From Intestinimonas butyriciproducens (GTDB taxonomy: Bacteria; Bacillota; Clostridia; Oscillospirales; Oscillospiraceae), in assembly GCF_004154955.1 (NCBI RefSeq), contig NZ_CP011524.1:186001-250000 (forward strand): 64,000 nucleotides of DNA, read 5' to 3'. This document shows positions 1 to 12,700 of the stretch, one piece after another (position 1 is the first letter of the stretch; the number at the start of each line of letters is the position of its first letter). The notes under the pieces are model-generated. The model did not search any database. It was given only the letters and a program-made list of their open reading frames with translations, and was not told where the DNA came from. Position numbers and translations under genes: made by a program.

Positions 1-805
1 GGGAGACCGATTCGGCGAGGGCCAGGCAGCCCACCGCTACGCTGGTGATAGGCTCAAGCATGGAGAAGAGGGCTGCCGAGCTGGCGCCCAGGAGGCGGAT
101 GCCCCGCTGGAGCAGAGACACGGCCAGAAAGGAGGTGGAGACGGCCAGCAGAAAGGAGAGACCCAGGGCGGCTGGAGGCAGCGCGAGCCGGAGCTGGTGG
201 GTGGGAAGGCCCACCGCCAGCATGGCTGCGGCATTGAGAAGCCCCATATAGCATGCCGCCTTGTGCGGGTGCATATCCCGCAGCGCCGTTTTGTCAAGGC
301 CGATGAGATAGCATGCGTAGGTCAAAGCTGAGGAGGAGGCCAGGAGGACTCCCCTTGGATCTGTTCCGGCGCCCAGCTCCAAAAGGCAGAGGGCGCCCAG
401 CCCGGAGAGACCCAGAGCGAACAGCTTCCATGGACCCAGGCGCTCCCGGAAGCGCGCACGGCACAGCAGGGCAGTAAGGGCCGGATAGAGAAAATGGAGG
501 GTGGTCGCCATACCGGTGGGGATATATAGATAGGACTGGTAGAGCATAAGGGTGGTGGTGACCCGAAAGCCCGCTCCCATCAGCAGGAGCAAGCCCGCCT
601 CCCGCCGAGTGAGGCGCAGGGAAACCCCCTCCAGCCCCAGAAGCGCCAACAGCACCGGCACCGCCATCAGGTTCCGATAAAAGGTGAGGGTAACGGCATT
701 GCCGCCCATGGAATAGATCCGGCTGGCCACCGCGGGTGTGACGCCGAAGAGCACGGCGGAGGCGGCGGAGAAAACCATCCCCCTTTTCGGGCCGGGGTCA
801 GCCAT
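1..805 (-). CDS. EamA/DMT-superfamily transporter, 3' end cut by window
   Basis: Read directly from the minus strand: an ATG at 805 opens a frame that stays open to the window edge, about 268 codons of a family usually 280-300 residues long. The translation is a chain of hydrophobic helices typical of ten-helix drug/metabolite transporters, with the FYRNLMAVPVL stretch of the first EamA repeat and a second repeat after about residue 140. It is an inner-membrane protein whose substrate cannot be told. The start overlaps the end of the upstream LURP-one gene by 8 bp and lacks its own clear ribosome binding site, so translational coupling is likely. The C-terminus is outside the window. Confidence 0.82.
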   Translation of the reverse strand, partial: MADPGPKRGMVFSAASAVLFGVTPAVASRIYSMGGNAVTLTFYRNLMAVPVLLALLGLEGVSLRLTRREAGLLLLMGAGFRVTTTLMLYQSYLYIPTGMATTLHFLYPALTALLCRARFRERLGPWKLFALGLSGLGALCLLELGAGTDPRGVLLASSSALTYACYLIGLDKTALRDMHPHKAACYMGLLNAAAMLAVGLPTHQLRLALPPAALGLSFLLAVSTSFLAVSLLQRGIRLLGASSAALFSMLEPITSVAVGCLALAESVS

Positions 806-1274
806 TTCCGGAGGAGCACTTGGCGGCGTCGATGGCCAGGACGATCATGAGGGACAGCAGAGCATTCCGGGGCTCCGGTATATCCAAAGTATAGACGTCC
901 GTCCAGTGAAAAAGTTCTTTGGAGCAGCGCATGATTTCCACACCGGCCCCGTCGGTGACGGAGTAGTCCCACTCCAGCCAGTCGCCGTTTACCACCCAGT
1001 CATTGCAGTCCAGGGTAAAGACGGGCTGAAAGAAGGTGAACTCCTTTTTGATCTGTCCCAGATAGTTTTTCCCCACATAGAGGGCAAAACGGGGCAGGAG
1101 GGTGAGCACCTCTTCCTGGACGCGGCCCAAATAGGCGCCCTGGGCGTCGTGGATCTCCAGCCGGTGGCCCCAGGAGAGCTTGCCCTCCACGGTGAAGACA
1201 GTGTTCCCGCCCTCGTCGTAGATGTCATAGCTGTCAAACCAAGAGAGAAAGCGCTGTTTGAAGAGGAGACGCAT
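798..1274 (-). CDS. LURP-one-related (YxjI/Tubby C-like) protein
   Basis: 158 residues. The opening (MRLLFKQRFLSWFDSYDIYD) and the alternating beta-strand pattern with GKLSWGHRLEI and LGQIKKEF match the LURP-one-related family, a Tubby C-terminal-like beta barrel around a central helix. The biochemical role of bacterial members is unknown. The ATG at 1274 follows a GGGGGGA-type ribosome binding site and lies 3 bp after the stop of the DUF3783 gene. The end overlaps the DMT transporter start. The four genes from 1890 down to 1 therefore look co-transcribed. Family assignment is from recognised motifs only. Confidence 0.75.
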   Translation of the reverse strand: MRLLFKQRFLSWFDSYDIYDEGGNTVFTVEGKLSWGHRLEIHDAQGAYLGRVQEEVLTLLPRFALYVGKNYLGQIKKEFTFFQPVFTLDCNDWVVNGDWLEWDYSVTDGAGVEIMRCSKELFHWTDVYTLDIPEPRNALLSLMIVLAIDAAKCSSGNG

Positions 1275-1277
1275 GGC

Positions 1278-1664
1278 TCACTTCCCCCCTTGAAGGGAGC
1301 GGGCGATCTCCGCACGCTCTGCCTGGAGCTCATCCGCCAGGCGGGACAGGCTCCAGCTCTGATTGGTGGCGGTGAGGACTGCTTTTAGGGCGGCGGGGGC
1401 TCCACACGCCTTGAAAGCGTCCAGCACCGTATCCAATCGCTCCCGGGAAAAGCCGCAGAAGACCATGACCGGCTCCGCCGGACGGGGATACTCCCTCGCG
1501 GAGGGGGGGACAGACAGCCCGGAGAGTCCGGCCAGCTCACCCAGCGGCCGGCAGAGCTGCGGGTGAGACACCACCCGCAGCTCCGCTCCATGGGCTGCCA
1601 GGATAGAACGAAGCTGGGATGGATCGGCCAGAGGAAGGGGATGATAATAGAGAACCAGTTCCAT
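1278..1664 (-). CDS. DUF3783 domain protein
   Basis: 128 residues from an ATG at 1664, chosen because AGGGAGG lies 8-14 bases upstream; the frame stays open 14 codons further but without a site. The protein has an N-terminal alpha/beta part beginning MELVLYYHP and a later segment with EPVMVFCGF and LDTVLDAF, as in DUF3783 proteins of Clostridia. No catalytic residues are recognised and the function is unknown. It sits between the DUF4177 remnant and the LURP-one gene on the same strand with very short spacing, so it is probably in one operon with them. Confidence 0.72.
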   Translation of the reverse strand: MELVLYYHPLPLADPSQLRSILAAHGAELRVVSHPQLCRPLGELAGLSGLSVPPSAREYPRPAEPVMVFCGFSRERLDTVLDAFKACGAPAALKAVLTATNQSWSLSRLADELQAERAEIARSLQGGK

Positions 1665-1712
1665 AGAAATACCTCCCTGTAAAATACAAATCAGCTCCGG
1701 GATCAATCGGGA

Positions 1713-1890
1713 CTAAGAGAGCTCGCGCTTGGAGAAAAAGTAGCCGTCGATCCGCTGGACAAGCTCCCAGCCCTCAGGCCCCAATTGATTCAAAGACACT
1801 TCAAACTCCTGCGCTATTTTTTTCAAACTGCTTTGTGCGCATCGCCAAAGAGGTCGCAATGGGAATGACTTTGTATTCAAATCTTTTCAT
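1713..1890 (-). pseudogene. DUF4177 small protein with a frameshift in an A7 run
   Basis: The ATG at 1890 starts MKRFEYKVIPI, the usual opening of DUF4177 proteins. After QFEK the frame hits AAT AGC and ends after about 29 codons. If one A is removed from the A7 run (T7 at 1817-1823 on the plus strand) the reading continues IAQEFEVSLNQLGPEGWELV to a TAG at 1713-1715, exactly the conserved DUF4177 C-terminal motif (LGxEGWELV). It is therefore a single-base frameshift in a homopolymer: a true pseudogene, a phase-variable or slippage-prone site, or a sequencing error. It lies first in the minus-strand group leading to DUF3783. Confidence 0.7.
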
Positions 1891-1993
1891 GGGAGGGGCC
1901 TTCGTTCCAATTTTATCTCTGTTTGTTGCGGAGCTGCTCTCCCACGGCGGCAAATGCTGCACGATGGGAGGAGCACCTGGATTTCGAGACGCC

Positions 1994-3340
1994 CTACCCG
2001 ACTTCTCTTTGCAGCAGCAGCACCGTCTCCACATGGGCGGTCCGGGGAAACATGTCCACGGCCACGGCCTTTTCCGGTCGGTAGCCCGACTCATGCAGAC
2101 GGCGGACGTCCCGGGCCAGGGTCGCCGGGTCACAGGAGACATAGACCACCCGGGCGGGGGTCATATCGGCGATGGCGTCGCAGACTTCGGCGGAGAGGCC
2201 TTTGCGGGGCGGGTCCACACAGATCACGTCGGGGCGGAGCCCCTGCATGGCCAGGTGCTGGGCCGCCGTGCCCGCGTCGCCGCAGAGAAAATCCGCATTG
2301 GTGATGCCGTTCCGGGCGGCGTTGGCCTTGGCGTCGGTGACGGCGGAGGGAACGATCTCCGCACCGATGACCTTGCCCGCGCGCCGGGCCATGACCAGAG
2401 AGATGGTACCGATACCGCAGTAGAGGTCCAGCACCAGCTCGTGCCCGGTGAGTCCGGCAAACGCCAGGGCCTGTTCATAGAGGACCTCTGCCTGGTCCCG
2501 ATTCACCTGGTAGAAGGAGGGGACCGAGATGCGGAAGGTGAGGCCGCAGAGGGTGTCGTCCAGCCAGGGATGGCCCCAGAGGGACCGCAGCTCCCGCCCC
2601 AGCACCACATTGGTCCGCTCCTGATTGACCGATACCGCCACGCCGGCCAGCCCCGGCGCGGCGGCGCGGAGGGCCGAGACCAGCGCCTCCTCCCCGGGGA
2701 GGGGTTTGGCGCTGTTGACCACCAGGCAGCACAGGACCTGCGTCCGGGAGAAGCGGAGATAGAGGTGACGGAGCAGGCCGGTATGGGTTTCTTCCTCATA
2801 GGCGGGCACACCCCACTCCAGCATCCAGGCCAGAACGGCCCGGCGGAGGGCGGAAGCGGTCTCCGGCTGGAGCAGGCAGTCCTCCACGTTGACCACGTCG
2901 TGGCTCCGGGCACGGAAGAAGCCGATCCTGGGGCCTGGGGCCACGGGAAGCTGGACCTTGTTCCGGTAGCGGAGCGTATTTTCCGCGCCTAATATTTCGG
3001 AAACCGGGAGGTCTACGCCCCCGATGCGCCGGAGCGCGTCCTCCACCCGCCGGCGTTTGGCCTCCAGCTCGGCGGAGTAGCGCATGTGGCGGAACTGGCA
3101 GCCGCCGCACTTGGGGTAATAGGGGCAGTCGGCGGCCACGCGCGCCGGAGAGCCATCCACCAGAGCGTGGACCCTGCCCCAGATGGCGGTTTTGCCCACC
3201 TTGAGAAGCTGCACGTCGCAGACCTCGCCGGGAATGCCGCCGGAGACAAAGACCACCTGTCCGTCCAGGCGGGAGATCCCCTCGCCCGCCAGACCGCAGC
3301 GTTCGATGGTCAGGCGGACGATATCATTTTTCTTCGGCAT
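1994..3340 (-). CDS. rlmD: 23S rRNA (uracil-C5)-methyltransferase, RlmD/RumA type
   Basis: 448 residues with the full architecture of the TrmA/RumA family, which methylates C5 of a uracil in 23S rRNA using SAM. An N-terminal TRAM domain (about 5-60) is followed by iron-sulphur cysteines C72, C78, C81 and C155, a SAM-binding motif LDLYCGIGTISL, a DPPRKG motif and the catalytic cysteine C403 in VYVSCDPATLARD. The ATG at 3340 is preceded by GAGAGGT. The stop of the lipoprotein gene lies 32 bp upstream on the same strand, so the two may be co-transcribed. The exact target (U1939, U747 or a tRNA site) cannot be decided from sequence. Confidence 0.93.
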   Translation of the reverse strand: MPKKNDIVRLTIERCGLAGEGISRLDGQVVFVSGGIPGEVCDVQLLKVGKTAIWGRVHALVDGSPARVAADCPYYPKCGGCQFRHMRYSAELEAKRRRVEDALRRIGGVDLPVSEILGAENTLRYRNKVQLPVAPGPRIGFFRARSHDVVNVEDCLLQPETASALRRAVLAWMLEWGVPAYEEETHTGLLRHLYLRFSRTQVLCCLVVNSAKPLPGEEALVSALRAAAPGLAGVAVSVNQERTNVVLGRELRSLWGHPWLDDTLCGLTFRISVPSFYQVNRDQAEVLYEQALAFAGLTGHELVLDLYCGIGTISLVMARRAGKVIGAEIVPSAVTDAKANAARNGITNADFLCGDAGTAAQHLAMQGLRPDVICVDPPRKGLSAEVCDAIADMTPARVVYVSCDPATLARDVRRLHESGYRPEKAVAVDMFPRTAHVETVLLLQREVG

Positions 3341-3372
3341 AGGGAAACTACCTCTCTTTTGTGGAATGGGAT

Positions 3373-4215
3373 TTACAGCGTGGGGCTCAGAAGGTCCTCC
3401 AACTCGGAGTAGGGGATGGAGAACTCCAAAAGACCGGCGGCATAAGGGGCCACGGTGTCGGGCTGGAAGTAGAAGACAAAGCCGTCCTCCGTGAGGTAAA
3501 AATACTCGTCCTTGAATTCCGAGGAGAGTGTGTCGGCACTGTAGCCGGAGAGGGCATCCTTTCCGGAGAGGGTCTCCAGGATGCGGGTCCGGGCGGCCTC
3601 CGGATCGGTAAAGAAGCTGCTCAGCGTCAGCCTTTCTCCGGTGGCGAGGTCAAACTGCTCGGAGAACTGGTAGTTGGCCGGGTGGGCCGCCCCGGTGACG
3701 GAGTTGGCGTAATAGCTGCGCACCACGCTCACCAGGTCCTTGGTCTCCAGGGAGAAGCGGTAGCCGGACTCCTCGCCGAAGGGGAGAAACTCCCCGCCGG
3801 TGGCCTTGGTAACGGCGTAGTCGTCGGCGGCGTAGCCCGCCAGCTCGCCGGCAGTGGCCATATAGGCCGCCCCCTCGGCGGCATAGTAGCTGCTGATTTC
3901 GGACCAGGCGGGGTTCTGGTCGGCGTTTTCCACATCGGGAAAGACATATTTAACCGACATGACCAGTGTGCCGTCCTCCGCGGTGTAATCCCGCTGGAAG
4001 GTCTGCTCGCTCCAGGTGAGGACCTGGGGGGTGGGCGAGGGGGAGGACGGAGCGGCGTCCTGCGGCGCGCCGGAGGACGAGGGCGTGGGTGAGGCCGGAG
4101 TCGTGGACGAGGCGGCGGGCGTCCGGGTATTGGACGGGCCCCCGGACGTACAGGCGGACAGCGCCAGCACGAGGGCCAGCATAAGCGGAAACAGTCTTGC
4201 AGATCTTATGTTCAT
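3373..4215 (-). CDS. DUF3298/RsiV-C-like lipoprotein
   Basis: 280 residues from the ATG at 4215, which has AAAGGA upstream; a longer frame to 4323 lacks a site. A lipoprotein signal peptide with lipobox LSAC at about residues 18-21 is followed by a Ser/Thr/Pro-rich linker and then a domain with YVFPDVEN, FDLATGERLTLSSFF, FYFQPDTVAPYAAG and IPYSEL. This is the DUF4163/DUF3298 pair found in RsiV-like anti-sigma factors and the PdaC N-terminus. There is no transmembrane anti-sigma part here, so it is an extracytoplasmic lipoprotein of unknown role, possibly lysozyme- or cell-wall-related. Confidence 0.75.
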   Translation of the reverse strand: MNIRSARLFPLMLALVLALSACTSGGPSNTRTPAASSTTPASPTPSSSGAPQDAAPSSPSPTPQVLTWSEQTFQRDYTAEDGTLVMSVKYVFPDVENADQNPAWSEISSYYAAEGAAYMATAGELAGYAADDYAVTKATGGEFLPFGEESGYRFSLETKDLVSVVRSYYANSVTGAAHPANYQFSEQFDLATGERLTLSSFFTDPEAARTRILETLSGKDALSGYSADTLSSEFKDEYFYLTEDGFVFYFQPDTVAPYAAGLLEFSIPYSELEDLLSPTL

Positions 4216-4386
4216 GTTCCTATATCCTTTCTGCGGACGGGTGGAGCTTACGCCTCCTATTGTATCATTCCGCGCCGCCGCCGTAAACCGGAAATCTGTG
4301 CGGGAAGCGGGCCCGAAGCCCAAGGGGGCGGAAGGCGGTCAGGGCTTTTTTGTTTACAATTTTGTCTTTTTTCTTTTTGCTTAATA

Positions 4387-4395
4387 TGGTATACT
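4387..4395 (+). promoter_or_regulatory. Extended -10 promoter for secA
   Basis: TGGTATACT carries the TGn extension at 4387-4389 and a TATACT -10 at 4390-4395. A TTGTCT lies 22 bp upstream, too far for a standard -35, so the extended -10 is the main support. The secA ATG is 36 bases downstream. Confidence 0.5.
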
Positions 4396-4430
4396 AGGCT
4401 GATTCCATATGGAAAGGTGTACGATAAGAT

Positions 4431-7190
<2,760 letters not shown>

Positions 7191-7212
7191 CAAGAGAGCA
7201 AGCGAGGGCAAT

Positions 7213-8025
7213 ATGAAGATCATTGACCGGACCCGAAACGGCGTTACGTTTCTGTCCGCCGACGGCTTTGAGGCCGTCGGCGGCGTGGCCCACGGGTTTT
7301 CCACCCGCCTGGGCGGCGTGAGCACAGGCATTTATGAGAGCATGGACCTGGGCACCACCCGGGGAGACGAGCCCGGACATGTCCGGGAAAATTACCGGCG
7401 CTTTTTCGCCGCCATCGGTGCGGATGCGGACAGCATCGCCATGTCCAATCAGATCCACAGCGATCTGGTCCGCCCCGTCACCTGTGCCGACGTCAAAAGG
7501 GATCTCTACGATGTGGAGCCCTATGAGGTGGATGGTCTGGTGACGGACATCCCCGGCGTCAGTCTGGTGGTGTTTGGGGCGGACTGCCTGCCCGTCCTGT
7601 TTTACGACCCGGTGCGCCGGGTGGCGGCTGCGGCCCATGCTGGCTGGCGGGGGACCGCCGCGGGCATCGTGGAGCGGGCTGTGGAGAAAATGGCATTCTA
7701 CGGCTCCCGTCCGGAGGATATTCTGGCTGCCATCGGACCGGGAATCTCCAGATGCTGTTTCGAGACCCACGAGGACGTGCCCAACGCCATGACGTCGGCG
7801 CTGGGCGTGTGCGCCACACCCTATATCGATCCCATTGAGAACGGAAAGTTCAAGGTGGACCTGAAGGGGATCAACGCCATGCGCCTGGAGCGGGCTGGGC
7901 TGCTCCCGGAGCACATCGCCGTGTCCGGAGACTGCACCGCCTGCCACCCTGAAAAATACTGGTCTCACCGGGTCACAAACGGCGTCCGGGGAAGCCAGGC
8001 GGCTGTGATCGAGCTGCTGAAATAA
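7213..8025 (+). CDS. pgeF: Peptidoglycan editing factor PgeF (laccase-domain, YlmD/YfiH)
   Basis: 270 residues of the Cu-oxidase_4/DUF152 family. The metal triad is visible: H82 in SNQIHSDLV, C125 in FGADCLPVLF and H142 in AAAHAGWRG. Further family marks are FSTRLGGVS and the ending HRVTNGVRGSQAAVI. In E. coli PgeF acts on mis-incorporated L-Ser in peptidoglycan precursors, and many members hydrolyse purine nucleosides, so the substrate here is uncertain. It follows secA closely and is followed by a strong terminator hairpin. Confidence 0.9.
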   Translation: MKIIDRTRNGVTFLSADGFEAVGGVAHGFSTRLGGVSTGIYESMDLGTTRGDEPGHVRENYRRFFAAIGADADSIAMSNQIHSDLVRPVTCADVKRDLYDVEPYEVDGLVTDIPGVSLVVFGADCLPVLFYDPVRRVAAAAHAGWRGTAAGIVERAVEKMAFYGSRPEDILAAIGPGISRCCFETHEDVPNAMTSALGVCATPYIDPIENGKFKVDLKGINAMRLERAGLLPEHIAVSGDCTACHPEKYWSHRVTNGVRGSQAAVIELLK

Positions 8026-8029
8026 GAAA

Positions 8030-8072
8030 AAAGAGCGAAAAGGGGAATGGTATGTGCCGCTTTTCGCTCTTT
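8030..8072 (+). terminator. Terminator hairpin after pgeF
   Basis: A perfect 13-bp stem (8030-8042 with 8060-8072) around a 17-base loop, flanked by A-rich and T-rich arms. The right arm ends in TTT, so it can act as a rho-independent terminator for secA-pgeF. Confidence 0.7.
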
Positions 8073-8101
8073 CCTATCCTGCTTTTGCCGGGAGGCGAGC
8101 C

Positions 8102-9649
8102 ATGAAGCGAAAACACCCCCTCCATTTGAGTTTGATCGGGATACTGGCAGCGGCCCTCCTGCTGGGGCTGGGCGGGTGCAGCGTGGAGGAGACGCTGCCC
8201 GCCCCCACGCCCACCCCCGCGCCGTCGGCGGAGACGACGGCCCCGCTGGAGTTCGCCCTGCCCATGTCGGAGGGCAGCCTCCACCCCCTTCTCAGCACCG
8301 ATAAAGTGAATCTGACCCTGGGGGGCCTCATCTGGGAGGGGCTTTTTGCGCTGGACCGGACCTTCACGCCCCAGCCGGTGCTCTGTCAGAGCTACAGCGT
8401 CAGCGAGGACGGTCTCACCTGGAGCTTCCAGCTCCGCAGCGGTGTCACGTTTTCCGACGGGACTCCCCTCACCGCCGAAGAGGCCGCCACCTCTCTCAAC
8501 CTGGCCCGGAGCGCACAGTCCCGCTTTGCGGGCCGGCTCTCCGGCATCCGAAGCGTTGCCGCGGAGGAGGGGGCGGTCACCGTGGTCCTGAGCGCCCCCA
8601 ATGGGGCGCTGCCCGCCCTGCTGGATATCCCCATCGTCAAGGGCGATGGGGACGCCCCTCTGGGGACCGGACCCTATGTGCTGGAGGGGGGAGAAGCCCC
8701 CCGGCTGGCCACCCGGTCCGGCTGGTGGCAGAACAAGTCCCTGCCCGTGGATGCCATCCCCTTGCGGAGCATCAGGGAGGCGGATGACCTTATCTATGCC
8801 TTCGACACCGGGGATGTCTCCCTGGTGACGGCCGATCTCACCGGCACCAATGCCCTGGGCTTTGCCGGGGACTATGAGGTATGGGACTACCCCACCTCCA
8901 CCATGCTGTTCATCGGCTACAACGCCTCCTCCGGGCCCTGCGCCGACGCCGCGCTCCGCCGGGCCTTGGACCGGGGTTTTGACCGGACCACCGCCGCCGT
9001 GGCGCTCCTCTCCCGGCACGCCCAGGCGGCGGCACTGCCTGTGCCGCCCGACAGCCCCCTTTACGATGAGACGCTGGCGCAGCGCCGGAGCTACTCGCCG
9101 CAGGCGCTCTCGGAGCTGCTGACCCAGGCTGGCTATGAGAAGGACGGCGATGGCCTGTGGGGCAAGGGGCGGCGGACGCTGGCGCTCACCTTCCTGGTGA
9201 ACACGGACAATACCTTCCGCTTGGCCGTGGCTGAATATCTGGCCGAGGAGCTCACCCGGTCAGGGATCACGGTGGACCTGCAGAAGCTCTCCTGGGCCGA
9301 CTACCAGAAGGCGCTCTCCGCCGGGAAATTTGACCTTTATCTGGGCGCCACCGCCCTCTCCGCCGACTTTGACCCCGGGCTGCTGACGAAGGTGGGAGGA
9401 AGCCTGAACTTCGGGGCCTTCCAGAGCGGGGAGATCGGCGCGCTGCTGGCCGCCTACCAGCGCGCCTCCGGCGCGGAACGGGAGTCCGCCGCCCGGTCCC
9501 TCTGGGAGGGCCTGGAGCGGGAGGCCCCGTTCACGGTGCTCTGTTTCAAGAACCAATCCGTATTGACCCAGTGGGGGGCCGTCAGCGGCCTCTCCCCCAC
9601 CCAGAACAACCCCTTTTCCGGCATTGAAAACTGGACCCTGGGGAGCTGA
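8102..9649 (+). CDS. ABC transporter substrate-binding lipoprotein, family 5 (peptide/nickel type)
   Basis: 515 residues from the ATG at 8102, chosen because GGGAGGCG lies just upstream and because the next residues form a lipoprotein signal peptide (LLLGLGGC). The mature part shows SBP_bac_5 features: GGLIWEGLFALD, a YSVSEDGLTWSFQLRSGVTFSDG segment, TGPYVLEG, and the LRRALDRGFDR helix. It should bind oligopeptide, nickel-chelate or a similar ligand outside the membrane. No permease or ATPase genes are adjacent, so it is an orphan binding protein that must work with a transporter elsewhere. It is about 20 residues shorter than typical OppA. Confidence 0.85.
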   Translation: MKRKHPLHLSLIGILAAALLLGLGGCSVEETLPAPTPTPAPSAETTAPLEFALPMSEGSLHPLLSTDKVNLTLGGLIWEGLFALDRTFTPQPVLCQSYSVSEDGLTWSFQLRSGVTFSDGTPLTAEEAATSLNLARSAQSRFAGRLSGIRSVAAEEGAVTVVLSAPNGALPALLDIPIVKGDGDAPLGTGPYVLEGGEAPRLATRSGWWQNKSLPVDAIPLRSIREADDLIYAFDTGDVSLVTADLTGTNALGFAGDYEVWDYPTSTMLFIGYNASSGPCADAALRRALDRGFDRTTAAVALLSRHAQAAALPVPPDSPLYDETLAQRRSYSPQALSELLTQAGYEKDGDGLWGKGRRTLALTFLVNTDNTFRLAVAEYLAEELTRSGITVDLQKLSWADYQKALSAGKFDLYLGATALSADFDPGLLTKVGGSLNFGAFQSGEIGALLAAYQRASGAERESAARSLWEGLEREAPFTVLCFKNQSVLTQWGAVSGLSPTQNNPFSGIENWTLGS

Positions 9650-9703
9650 GCGCTCCGCCGCGACCGATACAGGCGCGAAGAAACAGACGAGGGAGAATGA
9701 GAC

Positions 9704-12700
9704 ATGGAGAAGGTATTTCGCTGTTACGTAGAGAAACGGCCGGGTTTTGACGGTGCGGCCCGGGCCCTGTGCCGGGAGCTTACCGAGGAGCTGGGGATCT
9801 CCAGCCTCACGGGGGTGCGCATCCTCAACCGCTACGATGTGGAGGGCGTGAGCCCCCAGGTCTACGCCCAGGCGGCGGCCACGGTCTTTTCCGAGCCCCA
9901 GGTGGACGCCGTGTATGAAGAGGAGCTGCCCGACATGACGGGGGCGCCCTGCCGCCTGGTGGCGGTGGAGGCCCTGCCCGGACAGTACGACCAGCGGGCG
10001 GACTCCGCCAGCCAGTGCATCCAGCTTCAGACCGGCGGGGAGCGGCCCCTTTGCGCCACGGCCGCCGTCTATATCCTCCAGGGCCAGGTGGACGACGCCG
10101 ACCTTGCAAAGGTGAAGAAGTACCTCATCAACCCTGTGGAAGCCAGGGAGGCGGCGCTGGACAAGCCCCGGACCCTCTCCCAGCACTATTCCGCTCCGGG
10201 CAGGGTGAAGGTGCTGGCGGGCTTCCGGGACCTGGATGACGACGGGTTGGAGCATATGCTCCAGGCGTACGGCCTGGCCATGGACGTCAACGACCTGAAG
10301 TTTTTTCAGCGCTATATGCGGGAGGAAGAGCAACGGGAGCCCACCCTCACCGAGCTGCGCCTGGTGGACACCTATTGGTCCGATCACTGCCGCCACACCA
10401 CCTTCTCCACCCACATCGACAAGGTAGAGATCCTGGAGCCTGCGGTGGAGGAGGCCTACCGGCAGTATCTGGCCGCCCGGGTGGAGGTCTATGGGGAGGA
10501 GAAGGCCGCTCGGCGGCCCCAGACGCTGATGGACCTGGCCACCATCGCCACCAAGGTCCTCAAAAGGCGGGGCGTGCTCCAGCGGCTGGACGAGTCCGAG
10601 GAGATCAACGCCTGCTCCGTCCACGTCACCGCCACGGTGGATGGGCAGGAGGAGGACTGGCTCCTCATGTTCAAGAACGAGACCCACAACCACCCCACCG
10701 AGATCGAGCCCTTCGGCGGCGCGGCCACCTGCATCGGCGGCGCCATCCGGGACCCCCTGTCCGGCCGGTCCTATGTGTACCAGGCCATGCGCGTCACCGG
10801 CTGCGGCGACCCCCGCACCCCGCTGGACCAGACCATGGAGGGCAAGCTGCCCCAGCGGAAGCTGTGCACCACCGCGGCGGCGGGATACTCCTCCTACGGC
10901 AATCAGATCGGTCTGTGTACCGGTATGGTGAGCGAGATCTACCACCCCGGCTATGTGGCTAAGCACATGGAGGTGGGGGCCGTGGTGGGCGCGGCCCCGG
11001 CGGCCAACGTCATCCGGGAGACGCCCGCGCCCGGCGACAAGGTCATCCTGCTGGGCGGACGCACCGGGCGGGACGGCATCGGCGGCGCTACCGGCTCCTC
11101 CAAGAGCCATGACCTCAAGAGCCTGGACACCATGGCCTCCGAGGTCCAGAAGGGCAATGCCCCGGAGGAGCGGAAGATCCAGCGCCTGTTCCGCGACCCG
11201 GCGGTGACCCGGCTCATCAAGCGCTGCAACGACTTCGGGGCGGGCGGCGTGTCCGTGGCCATCGGCGAGCTGGCCGATGGGCTCTCCATCGACCTGGACC
11301 AGGTCCGCAAAAAATACGACGGCCTGGACGGCACGGAGCTGGCCATTTCCGAGAGCCAGGAGCGCATGGCCGTGGTGGTGGCCGACGGGGACGTGGAGCG
11401 GTTCATCGCCGCCGCCAACGCAGAAAACCTGGAGGCCTATGTGGTGGCTGAGGTCACACAGAGCCCCCGTATGGTGATGCGTTGGGGCGGGAAGGTCATC
11501 GCAGACCTCTCCCGGGCCTTCCTCTCCTCCAACGGGGCGGACAAGCACACCGCCGTCACCGTGCCGCCCGTGCAGCGGGCAGGGGCCGGCGTCGCCCAGG
11601 ATCTGCGGGGGCTGGCCGCCGAGCTGAATCTGGGCCTCCAGCGGGGGCTGGGAGAGCGGTTCGACGCCTCCATCGGCGCGGGCTCGGTGCTGATGCCCTT
11701 TGGCGGAAGGACCCAGACCACCCCCACCCAGGCCATGGCCGCCCTGCTGCCGGTGGGCCCCGGGCGGGAGACGGACCTCTGCTCGGTAATGGCGTGGGGC
11801 TTCCGGCCCAAGTGGATGGAGAGCGATCCCTTCACAGGGGCCTCTGTCTCGGTGGTGGACTCCCTGTGTCGGCTGGTGGCGGCGGGCTGCGACGCCAAGG
11901 GGGCTTACCTCTCCTTCCAGGAGTACTTTGAAAAGCTGCGTGACAATCCGGTGCGCTGGGGCAAGCCCTTCTCCGCCCTGCTGGGCGCCCTGTCCGCCCA
12001 ACTGGGCCTGGGTGTGGCCGCCATCGGCGGCAAGGACTCCATGTCCGGCTCTTTCCTGGGGCTGGACGTCCCCCCCACCCTCATCTCCTTTGCCATCGCC
12101 CCGGAGCGGGCCGGCAATGTGCTCTCCCCCGAGTTCAAGGAGGCGGGGCACCCGGTCTACCTCTTCCGGCCGGAGGACTTCCGGGACTACGGGGCGCTGA
12201 GCGCCCTGTGGGCGAAATTTCACGGCCTGTGCCTGGACGGGACCGTAAAGGCCGCCTGGGCCGTGGGACCCGGCGGGGCGGCAGAGGCCGTGATGAAGAT
12301 GTCCTTCGGCAACCGGATCGGCTTCCTCGCCGACCCGCGCCTGGAGTCCGACCCCTTCTGGGACCCCACTCCCGGCGCCATTGTGGCCGAATGCGGCAGG
12401 GAGATCCCCGGCGCCCTTCTGCTGGGCTATACCTCTGACGAGCCCATCGTCACCCTGAAGAACGACTCCGCCTCCATTGAGGAGCTGCTGCAGTGTGCCG
12501 AAGGGGTGCTGGAGCGGGTGTACCCCACCCGCACCCCCGCCTCCGGCGGCGTGAAGGCCATTTCCTGGGAGGGGCGATCTCCGGCGGTGTGCGCCCACAA
12601 GACCGCCCGGCCCAAGGCCGTGATCCCCGTGTTCCCCGGCACCAACTGCGAATACGATACCGCTGCGGCCTGCCTTCGGGCGGGCATCGAGCCGGAGATC

